Notes: generated by a model from the letters alone, not told the origin. DNA of 64,000 bases from Bubalus kerabau (GCF_029407905.1 NC_073634.1:28347501-28411500), one strand, 5' to 3'; counted from the first letter of the stretch, positions 41,387 to 52,786 are shown. Program-made: numbers and translations.

Positions 41387-41957
41387 TTATTATTTTTTTT
41401 AGTTGTGCTGGGTCTTCATTGCTGTGTGTGGGCTTTCTCTAGTTTCAGAGAGTGGGGCTATCCTTCCTTTCAGTGCACGGGCTTCTTATTGCAGTGGCTT
41501 CTCTTGCTGGGGGAGCAAGGCTCTAGAAGCATGGGTGGGCTTCAGTAGTTGTAGAGTGTGGGCTCATTAGCTGTGGCTTGTGGGCTCTTGAAGAGCTTCC
41601 CAGGTGGCTCAGTGGGTAAAGAATCCATCTGCAATGCAGAAGACGCACGAAACACAGGTTCAACCCCTGGGTCAGGAATCCCTGGAGGAGGGCATGGCAA
41701 CCCACTCCAGTATTCTTGCCTAGAGAATCCCCATGAACAGAGGAGCCTGGTGGGCTACAGTCCATGGGGTCGCAAAGAGTCAGACATGACTGAAGCAACT
41801 CAGCATGCATGCATGGGATCTAAATCGTGGGCTCAGTAATTATGGCACAGGGGCTTAGATGCTCTGCAGAATGTGGAATCTTCCTGGCCCAGGGATTGAA
41901 CCCAAATCCCTTGCATTGCAAGATGGATTCTTATCCAATGTGACACCAGAAAAGTCC
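41387..41957 (-). mobile_element. long CHR-2/BCS SINE split by Bov-tA
   Basis: Reverse CHR halves at 41387-41596 (AGTTGTGCTGGGTCTTCATT, GCAGTGGCTTCTCTTGCTGG) and 41816-41957 (B-box GGGATTGAACCCAAA). Confidence 0.9.
41597..41815 (+). mobile_element. Bov-tA SINE nested in CHR SINE
   Basis: Head GCTTCCCAGGTGGCTCAGTG, B-box GGTTCAACCCCTGGG, end GAGTCAGACATGACTGAAGC and CATGCATGCATG tail. Confidence 0.95.
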
Positions 41958-42050
41958 AAAAAGTTCTTTAATGTTTAGAGAAAGAAAACTTTACAGAGCT
42001 ATAGCTACATCTCTGCCCCATATCCTCCTTCCCCTTTGCCTACAGATAAT

Positions 42051-42186
42051 TGGAGAAGGAAATGGCAACCCACTCCAGTGTTCTTGTCTGGAGAATCCCA
42101 GGGCCGGGGGAGCCTGCTGGGCTGCCGTCTATGGGGTCGCACAGAGTCGGACACGACTGAAGCGACTTAGCAGCAGCAGCAGCAGC
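42051..42186 (+). mobile_element. single-arm BOV-A2 SINE
   Basis: Only the 3' arm is present: TTGGAGAAGGAAATGGCAAC to GACTTAGCAGCAGCAGCAGC. 5'-truncated copy. Confidence 0.93.
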
Positions 42187-42385
42187 AAGTGCCATCCTAA
42201 AGTCCACAGTACCTTCAATTTTGTATCAATATGAGAGGATGTATGTTCACTAAACTTACGTGCTCATCATTTCATGATGTATATAAGTCATATCATTGTG
42301 CTGTGCTTACACATACAGTTTATTCAGACTTATCCAGTGCTATATGTCAATTGCAGCTCAATAAGATTGGAAGAAAATGAAAAAG

Positions 42386-43721
42386 GAGGAATAGAGGAAA
42401 ATATTGAAACTCAGGACATCTGTCCTCAGAGAATGGTCTGTCACAGACATGGGTTCCCTTCAATAAAGCATTTCCTTTGAACTCTTCCTATCAGTTGAAT
42501 ATGAATGTGCTATTTTGTAATTAGACAAAACAAGGGTTATATACTTCTGGAAAAAATATTCAAAAATTAAAATAATTATTGATAAGGAAAAAATAAAGTC
42601 AGGAGTATCATTTCCAAAAGGGATTTGATTTTCATTTGGACCTCAGGTGCAGGTGTTGAGTCAATTAGTTTCCATGGCGCCCCATCACTGTTCCTTCCAT
42701 GAAGGCCCTCTCTTGTTTTGTTTATTTGTTCCTCTGATCTTTGTTCACTACCCCAGTCTCTCCTAGGCTAGGTTCCTAGGGGGAGCACCCCAAAAAAGTG
42801 AAAAAGCCATGTGGAAGTTATCTCCTTTATATTACTTAGCTTCCAGAATCACCACTTCTGCTAAACTCTATCAGCCAGAGCAGTAACAAGCTCCTGCCTA
42901 GATTCAATGAGAGGAAAGATAGACTCCCACCTCTCAGCAGGAAGACTGTAAGTTTTACTGCAAGAACAGTATGGCACGTGGGCTATCTATTTTGGTGGGC
43001 CATCCTTGGATAATACAATCCCCAATCCTACCTACATTGATAGGTAGGAGAAAGAATGGACAGGTGTCCATTATTGCCGGAGCACAATATGCAAGGTGGA
43101 GGCAACCAGACACAAGGCTGCAAGGACAGATCTGGCCAGGTTCTGGAGGGTCTTGAAAACCCATTTAGGAGAATGCTTATAGGCAAAGGAGGGCTTTGGA
43201 AGCCCAGGATCCCTGTTCCCTCATTTCCATCACCCAGCACCTCCTTTGTGCTTGATGAGAGATTATCTAAGACCCTCCCTCTATAAGTGGCTGAGCAAAG
43301 GGACTCTCAGAATTGGCCTGTGCCCTCTGAGTAAGGGTCAAAGGTAACCAGACACCAGCACCTACCTACCCTTATTTCTGTGGGTGCGTGTGTCCACATC
43401 TACCTGGTCTCTCGACCCCAGAGAGGCATGGATGCTGCTGCTTGAGTGGCAGACAGGGACTCTTCAGAAGCGGCCTTCTAGGTCTATTCTGAATGGCCTT
43501 GTGCAGAGGAAGACCCACACTTCACACACATACAACCTGTAGCATTTCACATTAAGGATATCAAGGAGACAGCACTTATTTGATAGTCAGGAGTCCTATG
43601 TTCTAATCCCATCTCTGTCAGCACCATTCACTCTGCTGGACCTTGCAGACAAATACAAGAATTACACTAGATGGGCATTTTCTCCAAGTAGGGTCACTGG
43701 AGCTCAGCTATGAAAATCACC
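42386..43721. other. single-copy stretch, no gene recognised
   Basis: AT-rich to about 42.9 kb, then mixed. No recognised repeat. The open frames near 43.0-43.3 kb overlap on both strands and lack domains. Confidence 0.4.
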
Positions 43722-44645
43722 TAGCTGGAAAACTACAGTGAGATACCATCCGACACCCATGAGAATGGTGAATATCAAAAAATTGACAATGCTAAATGCT
43801 AACAAAGAAGAGCAACTGGAACTCTCCTACATTGCTGGTAGGGATGCAAGATTGTAAACTCACTTTGGAAAAGTTTGGCAGTAGCCACTAAAGCTAAATA
43901 CCTTCCTTAGCAGTTCTACCCTTAAAAGATATTAAAACATGTTTGAAAAAAAGACTTGCACAAAATGATCATAGCAGCTTTATTTATAACAGCCAAAAAT
44001 TGGAAATAGTCCAGGTGCCCATCAACAGGTGAACAGATAAACCATTAATAAAAAGAAATAAACATGGGTGATACGTGAGTGGATCTCAGACACATTCCAC
44101 TGAATGACAGAAATCAGAAACAAGAGTGGATACGGTATGACTTCACTTATTATGAAGTCCAAAAACAGGTGAAACTGAACAGATGATGACAGAAGTCAGA
44201 ACAGTGTTTGCCTGGGGGCTGGAGGGAGGAGTGGGGAGACTGGAAAGAAGATCCAGGGAAATTTCTGGAGAGTTAGAATTGTTCTAAATCTGCGGTTCAG
44301 CATACTAAGTCTCATCAGTCCTGACTCTTCTAGATCCTATAGACTGTAGCCCTCCAGGCCCCTCTGTCCATGGGATTCTCCAGGCAAGAATAACTGGAAT
44401 GGTTTGCCATTTCCTTCTCCAAGGGATCTTCCCCACCCAGGGATCCAACCAATGATTCTCATGTCTCCTGCATTGGCAGGCAGGTTCTTTACCAGTAGTG
44501 CCACCTGGGAAGCCCCTCGAAATCTGGATGGAATGAAGGTAACACAGATGTATGTATATATATTTGTCAAAGTGCATGGAACTGTACACTTAACATCTAC
44601 ACAGGTACAACACTTTCATACTACAGTTTTTAAAAAAATAAACCA
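43722..44645 (+). repeat. L1M ORF2 end/3' UTR split by Bov-tA
   Basis: Forward L1: GTGAGATACCATCCGACACC, GCTGGTAGGGATGCAAGATT, ATCATAGCAGCTTTATTTAT, GTGCCCATCAACAGGTGAAC, GTTTGCCTGGGGGCTGGAGG. It resumes after the SINE with CATGGAACTGTACACTTAAC. Confidence 0.9.
44286..44526 (-). mobile_element. Bov-tA SINE, 7-bp TSD
   Basis: Reverse copy at 44293-44519, B-box-like GGGATCCAACCAATG, head GTGCCACCTGGGAAGCCCC. AAATCTG at 44286-44292 and 44520-44526. Confidence 0.92.
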
Positions 44646-44739
44646 TATTGCAAAAAAAAAAAAAATCTGCATGTCGCTATTATACTTTAATTTTTTAAAA
44701 AATATAATCATCCAGACTACCTGTTCAAATACAGCTTCC

Positions 44740-44815
44740 TGGGCATCCCAGACCTACTGAGTCAACTGGTCCTCTGGAAAAGGGCCCGGCGATCGGCATT
44801 CTGAACCGGTCCCTG
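44740..44815 (-). repeat. MER5-like hAT fragment
   Basis: GGCATCCCAGACCTACTGAG, then GGGCCCGGCGATCGGCATTC resembles reverse MER5. Confidence 0.45.
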
Positions 44816-44857
44816 CTTTGGCAAGAGCGTGAGATATGAGACCCACGTCCCGGAGAA

Positions 44858-44876
44858 GGGCGGGGCGGGGGCGGGG
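44858..44876 (+). other. G-quadruplex-type motif
   Basis: Four G runs (3, 4, 5 and 4) with single-C loops. Confidence 0.8.
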
Positions 44877-45404
44877 ATCCCCACACGCTGGTCCCCCGCC
44901 CACGGCCCCACAGCACACGATCCCACCGCACACTTGGCGCCTCACACTCTCCCCAAGCCCCCCAGTCCTCTGTCCAGTCGCCCCTGGTAACCGAGAAAGA
45001 GCAGGAAAACCCTCAAAGTGCAGCCGCCCGGGAAGGGGCCGTCCACAGTGTCAGCGAGACAAGGGCAAATACAAAATGCGGGGTAATTGGCGGTTTTCTA
45101 ATTCGCTGCCCTTTGTGCGGCGGCGCGGAGCCGGCGGCCGCGCTCCCAAGCCCCGGCCTTTCAGTCGCCGGGGGCCCGGGCCGCCGCGCTCCCCGCGCTC
45201 CGCAGCGCATAATTAATCGGGCTTCACAGGGCCCAGGACAAAGGCGCCCATTCACCCCGTCGCTCCTCCCCCCGGGGATATTGTTATTTCTAAAAACTGC
45301 AGCCAGCTGGGCCGCAGAGAAACGTCAGCTCTGTGGGAGAATGAGAGGCCAGGCCGCGAAGGAGAGAGGGAGCTCTGTGTCCGCGCTCCGAGCAGGATTA
45401 GAGG

Positions 45405-45447
45405 GCCGGGGAGCCCGGGGTGGGGGGTGGGCAGGGGGCCCGGGGTC
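45405..45447 (+). other. G-quadruplex-type motif cluster
   Basis: GGGCCGGGGAGCCCGGGG followed by TGGGGGGTGGGCAGGGGG within 43 bp, at the edge of the CpG island. Confidence 0.75.
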
Positions 45448-45596
45448 TTTTCTCAAGTCTGCACGACTCCTCAGAAAGCCTTGTGATTTCCATGGGGCCC
45501 TGGAGGCGACTGCCATGGAGATGGTAATGGGAGGCATTGAGGCTGGTTCTTAGGAAAGGAGAGAGCGGATACATTCAGGACCTCGGCTCAGCTCCC

Positions 45597-45619
45597 GGGT
45601 GGGGGGCGGGGAGGGGGTG
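45597..45619 (+). other. G-quadruplex-type motif
   Basis: G runs of 3, 6, 4 and 5 separated by T, C and A, just outside the CpG island. Confidence 0.8.
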
Positions 45620-45784
45620 GAGGTGCTGGATCGCCAGGTGGGAAGGCCAAGGTGCCCCCACCTGTACCCACCTCTGTCGACACCAGGGAAAATATTGCAA
45701 AGAATAAAGGCCTGAGTCTGAATCCCGGCCGCCTGCGGTTGAGTCAGGGGCTGAGAATGCAAAGACCCCACGGTTACCTGGCCT

Positions 45785-45940
45785 ATGCTCCAAGGACCAC
45801 CTGGGGAACCTGTTCAAAAGGAAACCTATACAGGCCTGGGCCTCACCCCCAGAGAATCAGCTCCCAAGGTCTGGGCTAGGGCCCAGGTATCTGTATTTTC
45901 ATAAGCTCTCCAAGCTCTGCTGCAGCCCCCTGACCTGACT
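45785..45940 (+). repeat. MER5-type hAT nonautonomous element
   Basis: CACCTGGGGAACCTGTTCAA, GGGCCTCACCCCCAGAGAAT, GGCCCAGGTATCTGTATTTT and AAGCTCTCCAAGCTCTGCTG follow the MER5 order. Confidence 0.75.
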
Positions 45941-45964
45941 GGATTATCTCTTGGTACTCACTGT

Positions 45965-46090
45965 CCCCGGGAGATGGCTCAGGTGCCCCATTTCTTATTT
46001 CAAAGAGGAGAAAACAGGTTCAGGGACGTAAATCCACCTGCCCAAATTGATAGAACAGAGCTAGAACGGGACTCTGGGTGGCTGTGTGCA
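45965..46090 (-). repeat. MIR SINE
   Basis: GAGGAGAAAACAGGTTCAGG and CAGAGCTAGAACGGGACTCT in reverse MIR order. Confidence 0.65.
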
Positions 46091-47214
46091 AGAACAGAGG
46101 AAGACGCTGCTGAAAAGGAGTCTTCCCCTCCTCCCCAGGGCACTTCTTGACTGCTCAGGCCTGCTCTGGGCTCCCTCTTCTATGGCCTCTATGTGCATGA
46201 GATCGATCTGTCTAGTTATTCCAGTATGTTCTGTGTTATAGGTTCACTGGGGTTTTCTTCTACCCGGTCCATCAGAGGCACCCTTGAGTGGAACCTGAAG
46301 ATCATTTTGGCTTTGTGTCTTGCCCAGTGCTGGGAGAGCTCTGGCCAAGGCTCAGTGTATGTGAACAGCATCTCATGATTCCAGATGCCAGTCCTCCAGG
46401 CAGTGTTCCCCTTCAAAGCCCAGCACCCTCCCTGGGCCCAGCAGAGGGCCTTGTCCAGGGCCAACAGTCCTGGGCTTCACCTCTGCCACTGAACCCAAGG
46501 AAATGCGCACCCATTCATTCCTCCTCCCCAAACTGGGAGCAGTCATGAACAACCACCATGGATCTCCAAAACCTCAGCCTCCTGAACACCTCCCAGAACA
46601 AGCAGGGGCCTTTCCAAAACCCTGCCCATCCCAACGCATTTCATGGAGACGTTCTGTCCCTCAGCTGTACTCTGGAAAATGTTCCCTCAGCCTAAGACTG
46701 CCAGTCCTGAGCAGGACCACAGGCCTGGGAGCCAGAGCATGCCATAGCTCCTCACTCCTGCAAGTCAGGGAAAGGAAGCCTCCTGTGTTTTCAGAGAGCC
46801 CAGGCTGGCCTCTAAGGCCTAGAGAGAAGGTCCAAACAAGCTCACTCTGCTTCCACCAGGCCATGCCAGACACTGGAAAGTCAACATCATGCGACATTCG
46901 TATCTGTGGGCGGGAGAATGTGCAGAAAAACTTAAGAACAAAGTGGAAAGAAAGAGAACAAGAGTTCAGCCAAGGCCTGGCCAGGCCTCGGAGGGGGCAA
47001 TTCGGCTGTCCAGCAGGAAGCCAATTCAGGCACAGCCACTGAAACCAGCAGAGATTCCCAGGGGACCCTGTGACCTAGCAGTCCCAGTGGCCAGGCCACC
47101 AGCATAGCCTCAAGCAGAAAATCAAGCTAGCTGTCTCCTATTAAATAAACTTTATTTAGGGTATGGAGTGATCCAACACTTTCTGAAAGTGAGAGGAAGA
47201 AGGTTCAACTATGA
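46091..47214. other. single-copy stretch, no gene recognised
   Basis: No repeat recognised. A 179-codon plus-strand frame (46503-47042) has no visible domain and overlaps other frames. Confidence 0.4.
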
Positions 47215-47440
47215 GGAAACCAGACTACATAAAACAATGTCCTTGAAATACACACTGAAGTGTTTAGAGGTAGAAGAGCAAAATGTCTCTAATTTGTTCT
47301 CAAATGATTCCATAAAATGTAAAAAAACTGGTGAATCTTGAAAAAGGGCTTACAGAAATTACCTGTAACATTCCTATAATTTTTCTGAAGTTTGAGATAA
47401 AAACGAACAACAAACAGAAGGCAGCATACCACACACACAA
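47215..47440 (+). repeat. L1 3' UTR-like fragment
   Basis: AATGTCCTTGAAATACACAC, GTAACATTCCTATAATTTTT and CTGAAGTTTGAGATAAAAAC resemble an L1M terminus. Confidence 0.5.
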
Positions 47441-47534
47441 ATAACACAGAATCAATATTCCAAATCCTATACCAGGGATTGGACTCAACTTTCTTATTGT
47501 CTGCATGCTTGTACACATCTTTCACTATCTCCTA

Positions 47535-47660
47535 TTATATCAATCTGTGAACCCAAGTTGGTTTGAAGATCCTTAGGGATAAGGTCTGTGTGGTTTATCT
47601 CTATGATCCTATTACAGCTAGTACCGTGCTTTGTAAACAGAAGACATTTAACCAAACCTG
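47535..47660 (+). repeat. L2-like 3' end (weak)
   Basis: CTTAGGGATAAGGTCTGTGT and GTACCGTGCTTTGTAAACAG, then AAGACATTTAA, in L2 order. Confidence 0.45.
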
Positions 47661-48149
47661 GCATCCAGTCACTGGCCATGGAAGGTTTCCTGTTCTAGGT
47701 GAGATGCAGGAAGGAGGAGAAGGAGGAAATGGGAAAAGGGAATCAAGAAAGATGGTAGAATCTATAGAGATCTTCCAGTCCAATACACTCAATAGCAGAA
47801 CTGATGCCTTTTTTCAAGGTTAATAATCAGGCCCACCTAATCAGATTCTTCCAAGAAGCCTGAAAAAAGTAACTCAGGCCCAGTGGGGCTGCCCCGTCAG
47901 GTCCACTGACACACTTACAGACCTGCATGGCCTGAACCCTGAACCTGGTCATGTTCACTTCAGCGTGTGGTTACCAGAGTCAATCATGCGTTTATTTCAT
48001 CTTTGTCTCATTCTGAGTGTTTCATGTGTGTGCATCTTTCCTCCCCAGTGAGACCACGGGAGGAAGGGTCTTGCCTCCTTCTGCCCCGGCACCATGGCCA
48101 CCCTCATGGGTATGGTGGAGACACAGATGCACAATAAGCCCTCAAATTT
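47661..48149. other. single-copy stretch
   Basis: No repeat or gene recognised. Confidence 0.4.
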
Positions 48150-48258
48150 CCCGACTAGGGACACTATGTCTGGTTTGCTCTCTTCTACATCCCCGGCACT
48201 TAGCACAACAGTTGACACATAGTTGACACTCAGTAAAGACTCACTGAATAACAAAGTG
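48150..48258 (+). repeat. L2 LINE 3' end
   Basis: ACTAGGGACACTATGTCTGG, CCCCGGCACTTAGCACAACA and GACACTCAGTAAAGACTCAC. Confidence 0.7.
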
Positions 48259-49334
48259 AGTGGCAGTCTTATGAGTTGAGTCCAGTGGCCTTCTTTGCCA
48301 GGACACACTAAGCAGGCTCTTGAGAGGTGCACTTTTGGCCTCAGATGCTCAGCCACAGAGGTACAACCAGTGCAGGCCCCCCTTCTCTGCCCGTCCTCAG
48401 AGTGGTCCCTCTGGATGCCAATTCTATGACATTCCTAAGAAAGACGGCAGCACCATCTCTGCATCCAGGGTGGCATGGTCGGTGTTGGGACAGAGGGGCC
48501 CTCCTGCCTCTTCGTGTCTCTTCTCGTGGTCCTCTGGGGTGAGGCGGCCTTGGGAAGAGAAGCTTTGCTCAGTGCATTTCTGGTGCGGGCAGGATCTCCT
48601 GTGAGAGAGCTCGGGGTGAAGGTTACAGTGCCCCGCAACCTCCACCCCTCACTCCACCCCCGCATATACAGGCACGGGCAAGGCTGGGTCTGGGGGCAGC
48701 ACAGTGCAGCACCCAACAGGTGCCAACTTTGGCAGGGCAGCAGGCTTGGAGGGGGCAGGGGGGTGTGACCACATGGTCACCAGGAACACCATTGTCCTCC
48801 CTGTGCCGGGGCACTTGGTACAGGGCAATGGGACAACTCTTCCTGGGTGCCAGCAAGAACAGGAAACTGGGGCATGAGGATCTTCAGTCGGGCCCTTGGA
48901 AGCCGTCCAGGCCTCTGGAGACTTGTGCAGGATCCCTCCTGCTGCCACCTTGGAGCCTGGGCCCCACGTCAGTCCAGGAGGAGCCAGACACCTTCCTGGC
49001 CATAAAGGAAGGGACATTTCAGGCTGACCAGAGAAATCTCTGTGCATCTCGGGAAAAGGGGAAGTTCCTCCTTTAACATCACTCGACTGTGGGCTGCGCC
49101 ATCTTGAGAAAGCTCTCCCTCTGTTGGCACCTCTCGCCGTGTCCCTGAGCCTCTCTAAAGGAAACCACTGGCTGGGCCTTGGAGGCAGAACTGGGCATGC
49201 TCCCAGCACTCTCCATGTTTGCTTTCAATCCAAGAAAAAGCCAGGCTCCCGGGCTGGGAACTCCTACCATCCCCCCTTTCTTTTCTTTTCCCCTCCCCCT
49301 CACTTTCCCTCACCCCATCCCCCAACACCAAGAG
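48259..49334. other. single-copy GC-rich stretch, no gene recognised
   Basis: Many overlapping open frames on both strands reflect high GC. No domain, repeat or CpG island was recognised. Confidence 0.4.
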
Positions 49335-49620
49335 CTTCCAAAGTGACAACATGTGGGCCCAAATCAAACCCTTGTCCTCGGGCTCTTGCTGGCATGTCTC
49401 CCGGCTCGCCCACCTTCCTCCTCCAGCTCCGCAACTCGGCCACCCTCCTCACCTCTGCCCCCGCCATTCCTCTTTGTGGACAGCTTGCTAAATGCAGCCA
49501 AACTTCCCCTTTCAGTTCACAGGCTTCATAAAACAGCTGCAAAAAGTCAGCAGCTCTGCAAGTTCTCTTGCAAAGTTTGGCTGAGAGCAACGTCCGCTGG
49601 TTCTAGTCATTGCTCTCCCC
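49335..49620. promoter_or_regulatory. candidate conserved noncoding element
   Basis: Single-copy sequence with a dense cluster of factor-site-like words: CCATTCCTCTTTGTGGAC (TEAD plus HMG cores), CTTCATAAAACAGCTGC (HOX-like next to an E-box), AAGTCAGCAGC (MAF-like) and TTGCAAAGTTTGGC (nuclear-receptor-like). No open frame spans it convincingly. Confidence 0.35.
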
Positions 49621-50157
49621 TCCTCCCCCCAGGCTCGGAAGGCCTGTGTCCTCCTCCAGGAAACAGTGGGGAGACCAGATGCCCCTCCAGATCTGCTCTC
49701 AGAAACACAATCTCCTCAGCAATCTAATCTAGAGAGAACTCCCCAAGAGGGCCTGGCTGAGTGTAGCCAGGGAGAAGAGACCGCCTGCATACTGGGCTGG
49801 TTTCCTGACCCTGCCCGAGTCCTCTGGGACCCCGGGTGTTCCACAAAGTCCCTCCAGCCACAGTCCTCTCGTCTGGAGGACAAGGGATGGGTGGATTGGT
49901 TGACCTTCAGGGTCCCTTCTAAGTCTGAAATTCCACAAATTGATAAATTTCTCCTTAGGGTCCCCAGGGACAGCAGACAGTAGGGACTATGCCCAGGGAC
50001 AAGCGTCTCACTGAGGGTGGTCTGACTCAAGCACAGGCTTCCTAAACTGCGTCCCGTGTTCTCTCTGTGACACACAGCCCTCAGTAAAAAAGAGGCACCA
50101 CTCTCGATTCCTGATTGGACTCATCTGGGGAGGCTGCACGGTATGCATCCTGGTCTA
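49621..50157. other. single-copy stretch
   Basis: No repeat or gene recognised. Confidence 0.4.
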
Positions 50158-50386
50158 CCTGCGTACATGCATGCTAAGTTACTTCAGTCATGTCAGACTC
50201 TTCACGACCCTATGGACGGTATAGCCCACCAGGCTCCTCTGTCCATGGGATTCTCCAGGCAAAAATACTGGGGTGGGTTGCCATGCTCTCCTCCAGGGGA
50301 TCTTTCCTACCCAGGTATCAAACCCGTGCCTCATCTCCTGCTTTGGTACATGGGTCCTTTACCACTAGCACCACCTGGGAAACCCA
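50158..50386 (-). mobile_element. Bov-tA SINE
   Basis: Reverse copy: AAGTTACTTCAGTCATGTCA, B-box-like GGTATCAAACCCGTG, head AGCACCACCTGGGAAACCC. Confidence 0.94.
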
Positions 50387-51344
50387 TCCCAGGTTAAACT
50401 CAAGACCAAAGAAACTAGAGTCTCGGCTTGGGGCCTGCTCATCAGTCTGTTTGGGAAGTTACCTAGGTGATTCTGAATGCACAGATAGGGTTCAGAAGCA
50501 TTGTGGGAGAAGATTCTAGAAACTAAAGATGAAGCTCTAAGCCCAAGGTGCCCCATCTGCCCCTTCTCTGCTGAGAAGGACTTGAGGCCAGTAGAATGAG
50601 CCCTGTGATGAGACAGACCTGTCTGTCATGGATGGGGCGAGGGCCTGCACCACGGTTGCCATCAGACACTGAGGCTTGCTACCCCCGCACCCAGAAGGAC
50701 ACCTGGTACAAGACCAGCCTCTGGATGCTGGCTCCTTGACCTTGCCTGCTCCCTAACAGGCCCCAAGGCCTCCCGTGCACCCCCCGGAGCAGATGGCCCC
50801 GAGGCTGCAGTCCAAGAACTGGCAACCAACTTCACAAGAGACAGGAGGCCCCAGGGCAACTCCAGGGCTTTGTGCGGATTAAGAAAAGGAAAATAGAGAA
50901 GGGAAACTGAAACTGGGCTGGAGGCAGTGAAGGAGAAAAAGACAAGAGGAAGGGGAAGGACTCTGAGGTCAGAGAGTCATGTGAATGGCATTCAGGGAAC
51001 AAAGCCCCCAGTGCTGTTCCCCTGCTCCCCCTTCATCAGTCACCCCCTGGGCCTGGTAAGAAGCACCCTTCTGCTGGGGCTCCGGGCACAGACAACACTG
51101 CTGCCCATACAGAAAGCCCAGGTCCAGAAACCTGCCAAGTCTGAGTCCGCAGCCTGGTCCATCTGCCCTCTAGGCCAAGCTAGCAAGGAGGCCTCCCTGG
51201 CCGGCACTCTCAGATTTCCACCGCCTCTGCCCTCCAGCGCCAGGTTCTCTCGTCACACACTGGCCATCAAACTTGACCATTCCTAGAGCAAAGCATAGGC
51301 TAAATCCAACTCCCAATATGCTTGGCACCATATCAGGGAGACCC
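50387..51344. other. single-copy stretch
   Basis: No repeat or gene recognised. Confidence 0.4.
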
Positions 51345-51445
51345 AAGTGATGCTCTTGACTAGCTGTGTGACCTTGAGCCAGCCACCTCCCTTCCCTCCT
51401 TGGGTCTCAGTGCCTGGTCTTGTCTGCTTTCCTGTGAAGACATGT
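51345..51445 (+). repeat. MIR SINE (first of two)
   Basis: TTGACTAGCTGTGTGACCTT and CCTTGGGTCTCAGTGCC. Confidence 0.75.
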
Positions 51446-51484
51446 TTGGAAGGAAGGGATGTTACTGTGCCCCAGAGGTCCAGT

Positions 51485-51598
51485 GCCTAGGCTCTGAGGA
51501 TGGAGACCTGGGCTTGTGTTCCAGGCTCCGCCATTTACTAGAGTCGTGAGCTCTGTGCCCCTGTGTTCTCACCTGTAAGGTGAGAATTAATACATGGA
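51485..51598 (+). repeat. MIR SINE (second of two)
   Basis: GTGTTCCAGGCTCCGCCATT, TACTAGAGTCGTGAGCTCTG and GTTCTCACCTGTAAGGTGAG. Confidence 0.8.
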
Positions 51599-51629
51599 TA
51601 GCAGAAAAAGACAACATAGGTCCAAACCA

Positions 51630-51780
51630 ACATGGGACCAAGATCTAAAATATACAAGGACCGCTCTTTGCAAATCAAAAGAAGAAAATGGCAACCAGAA
51701 TAGAAAACTGGGCAAACGATATGAGCAGGTAGTTAACAGAGCTGCAAGATCATAGACAAAAGAAATACCTGTTAACATGT
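51630..51780 (+). repeat. L1 ORF2 fragment
   Basis: ATCTAAAATATACAAGGACC and AACTGGGCAAACGATATGAG match the L1 region just before its ORF2 end. Confidence 0.6.
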
Positions 51781-51799
51781 CAGAGAGGTTCTATCAGAG

Positions 51800-52022
51800 A
51801 GGACTAGGGCAATAGGGATGATTTTGCCCCCTCTCACCAGGGGATAACTGGCAATGTCTGGAGACTTTTTTGGTTGTCATGGGGTGGAGGGGGGTTGCTA
51901 TTTGGCATTTAGTAGGTAGAGATCAAGGATGCAGCTAAACATCCTATAATGCTCAGAACAGCCCCTACAACAAAGAAGAATCTGGCCACAAATGGTCATC
52001 AGTGTTGAAACTGAGAATCCTG
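51800..52022. repeat. MER-class hAT nonautonomous DNA element
   Basis: GGGGATAACTGGCAATGTCT, GGAGACTTTTTTGGTTGTCA, GCTAAACATCCTATAATGCT and CAGCCCCTACAACAAAGAAG follow a well-known mammalian hAT-type repeat. Its exact MER number is not assigned. Confidence 0.75.
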
Positions 52023-52786
52023 GGGCTAAATAGATGGGTAAACCAATGGATGAACAGGCCTGGCTGGGACAATGAGCTGCTGAAGCATACGACTGATTAA
52101 AATGAATCCAATGAAAGGGTGATGGTAATGGTTCCTAAATGTTTGGCAGACAATAACAAGTTCAATGAATGGTCACTACTCTGTTACTCTTCCCTTGAGG
52201 GGTCTGGACTCCTCTTCACCCTTATGTTTGCTCCAGCCAGCAAAGCAATGGGCTTTAGACCAGAGGGGCTCTGCTGTCACCCAGAGATAGGCACACAGCC
52301 ACAGTGGGCAGCCCAGCTCTTGCCCCTGTGCCCAGGGGGTGGTGGAATGGCGGGAAATGCAGAAGGGCAAAGAAGGAAAAAGAGAAAGGTGGGTGGGAGT
52401 GCCTGGGCCACGGAGTGAAGAGGAAGAGAAAGGAGACACTGCAAGCTTCAGGGTTTCACAACACGACAAAAATACCCAGAAAGGCAGGGGGCAGGGAGGG
52501 CCACAGGGAGAAGTTCAAGTTGAGTAATGGCTGTGGTTCTCTTCACAAATTCATGGAAAATTCTCTTTTCACACCCTCTGGTTCAGTTAAACTAGACCCT
52601 TAACCACCTCCACTGTGGCCTAGAAAGAGATGCATCCCGCGGCCACCATGGCTGGCACCATCTCCTCCTTGTCACTTCCTCCTTCTCCACTCCCCCTGGC
52701 CAGTTCTCCATCCCTATTTTCCAGAATGGAAATTCCCATTCTGGTCCCCCTAGAGCCCTAAAGCAATTGACAAGATACATACAATA
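52023..52786. other. single-copy stretch
   Basis: No repeat or gene recognised; purine-rich near 52.36-52.53 kb. Confidence 0.4.

Larger units (their letters stand above)
41325..42385. repeat. ancient L1M/HAL1-like 3' region split by SINEs
   Basis: CCAGATACAACAGATGTCAA and GTTTGCCATCTTGCTTCAGA at left, CTTTACAGAGCTATAGCTAC in the middle (41958-42050), and ATTGCAGCTCAATAAGATTG at the right end (42340-42370) follow the order of an old L1 3' UTR. Confidence 0.55.
44830..45470. promoter_or_regulatory. CpG-rich island/candidate developmental enhancer or promoter
   Basis: Dense CpG (for example GCGGCGCGGAGCCGGCGGCC) with an AT-containing core. Sites seen: GGTAATTGGCGG and TCTAATTCGC near 45082-45105, CCCTTTGTGCGG near 45110, GCGCATAATTAATCGGGC near 45205, GGACAAAGGCGCC near 45237, and GGATATTGTTATTTC near 45276. 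TAATTA/TAATCG (homeodomain, bicoid-like) and two oppositely oriented CTTTGT cores (SOX/TCF) are typical of enhancer-type conserved elements in CpG islands. No transcript start or coding exon is shown. Confidence 0.6.

Noticed and set aside
46503..47042. 179-codon plus-strand frame
   Set aside because: No recognisable domain, no splice or promoter context, and overlapping frames in other registers.
48649..49209. 186-codon minus-strand frame
   Set aside because: GC-rich region with long frames on both strands; sequence is low in domain-like features.
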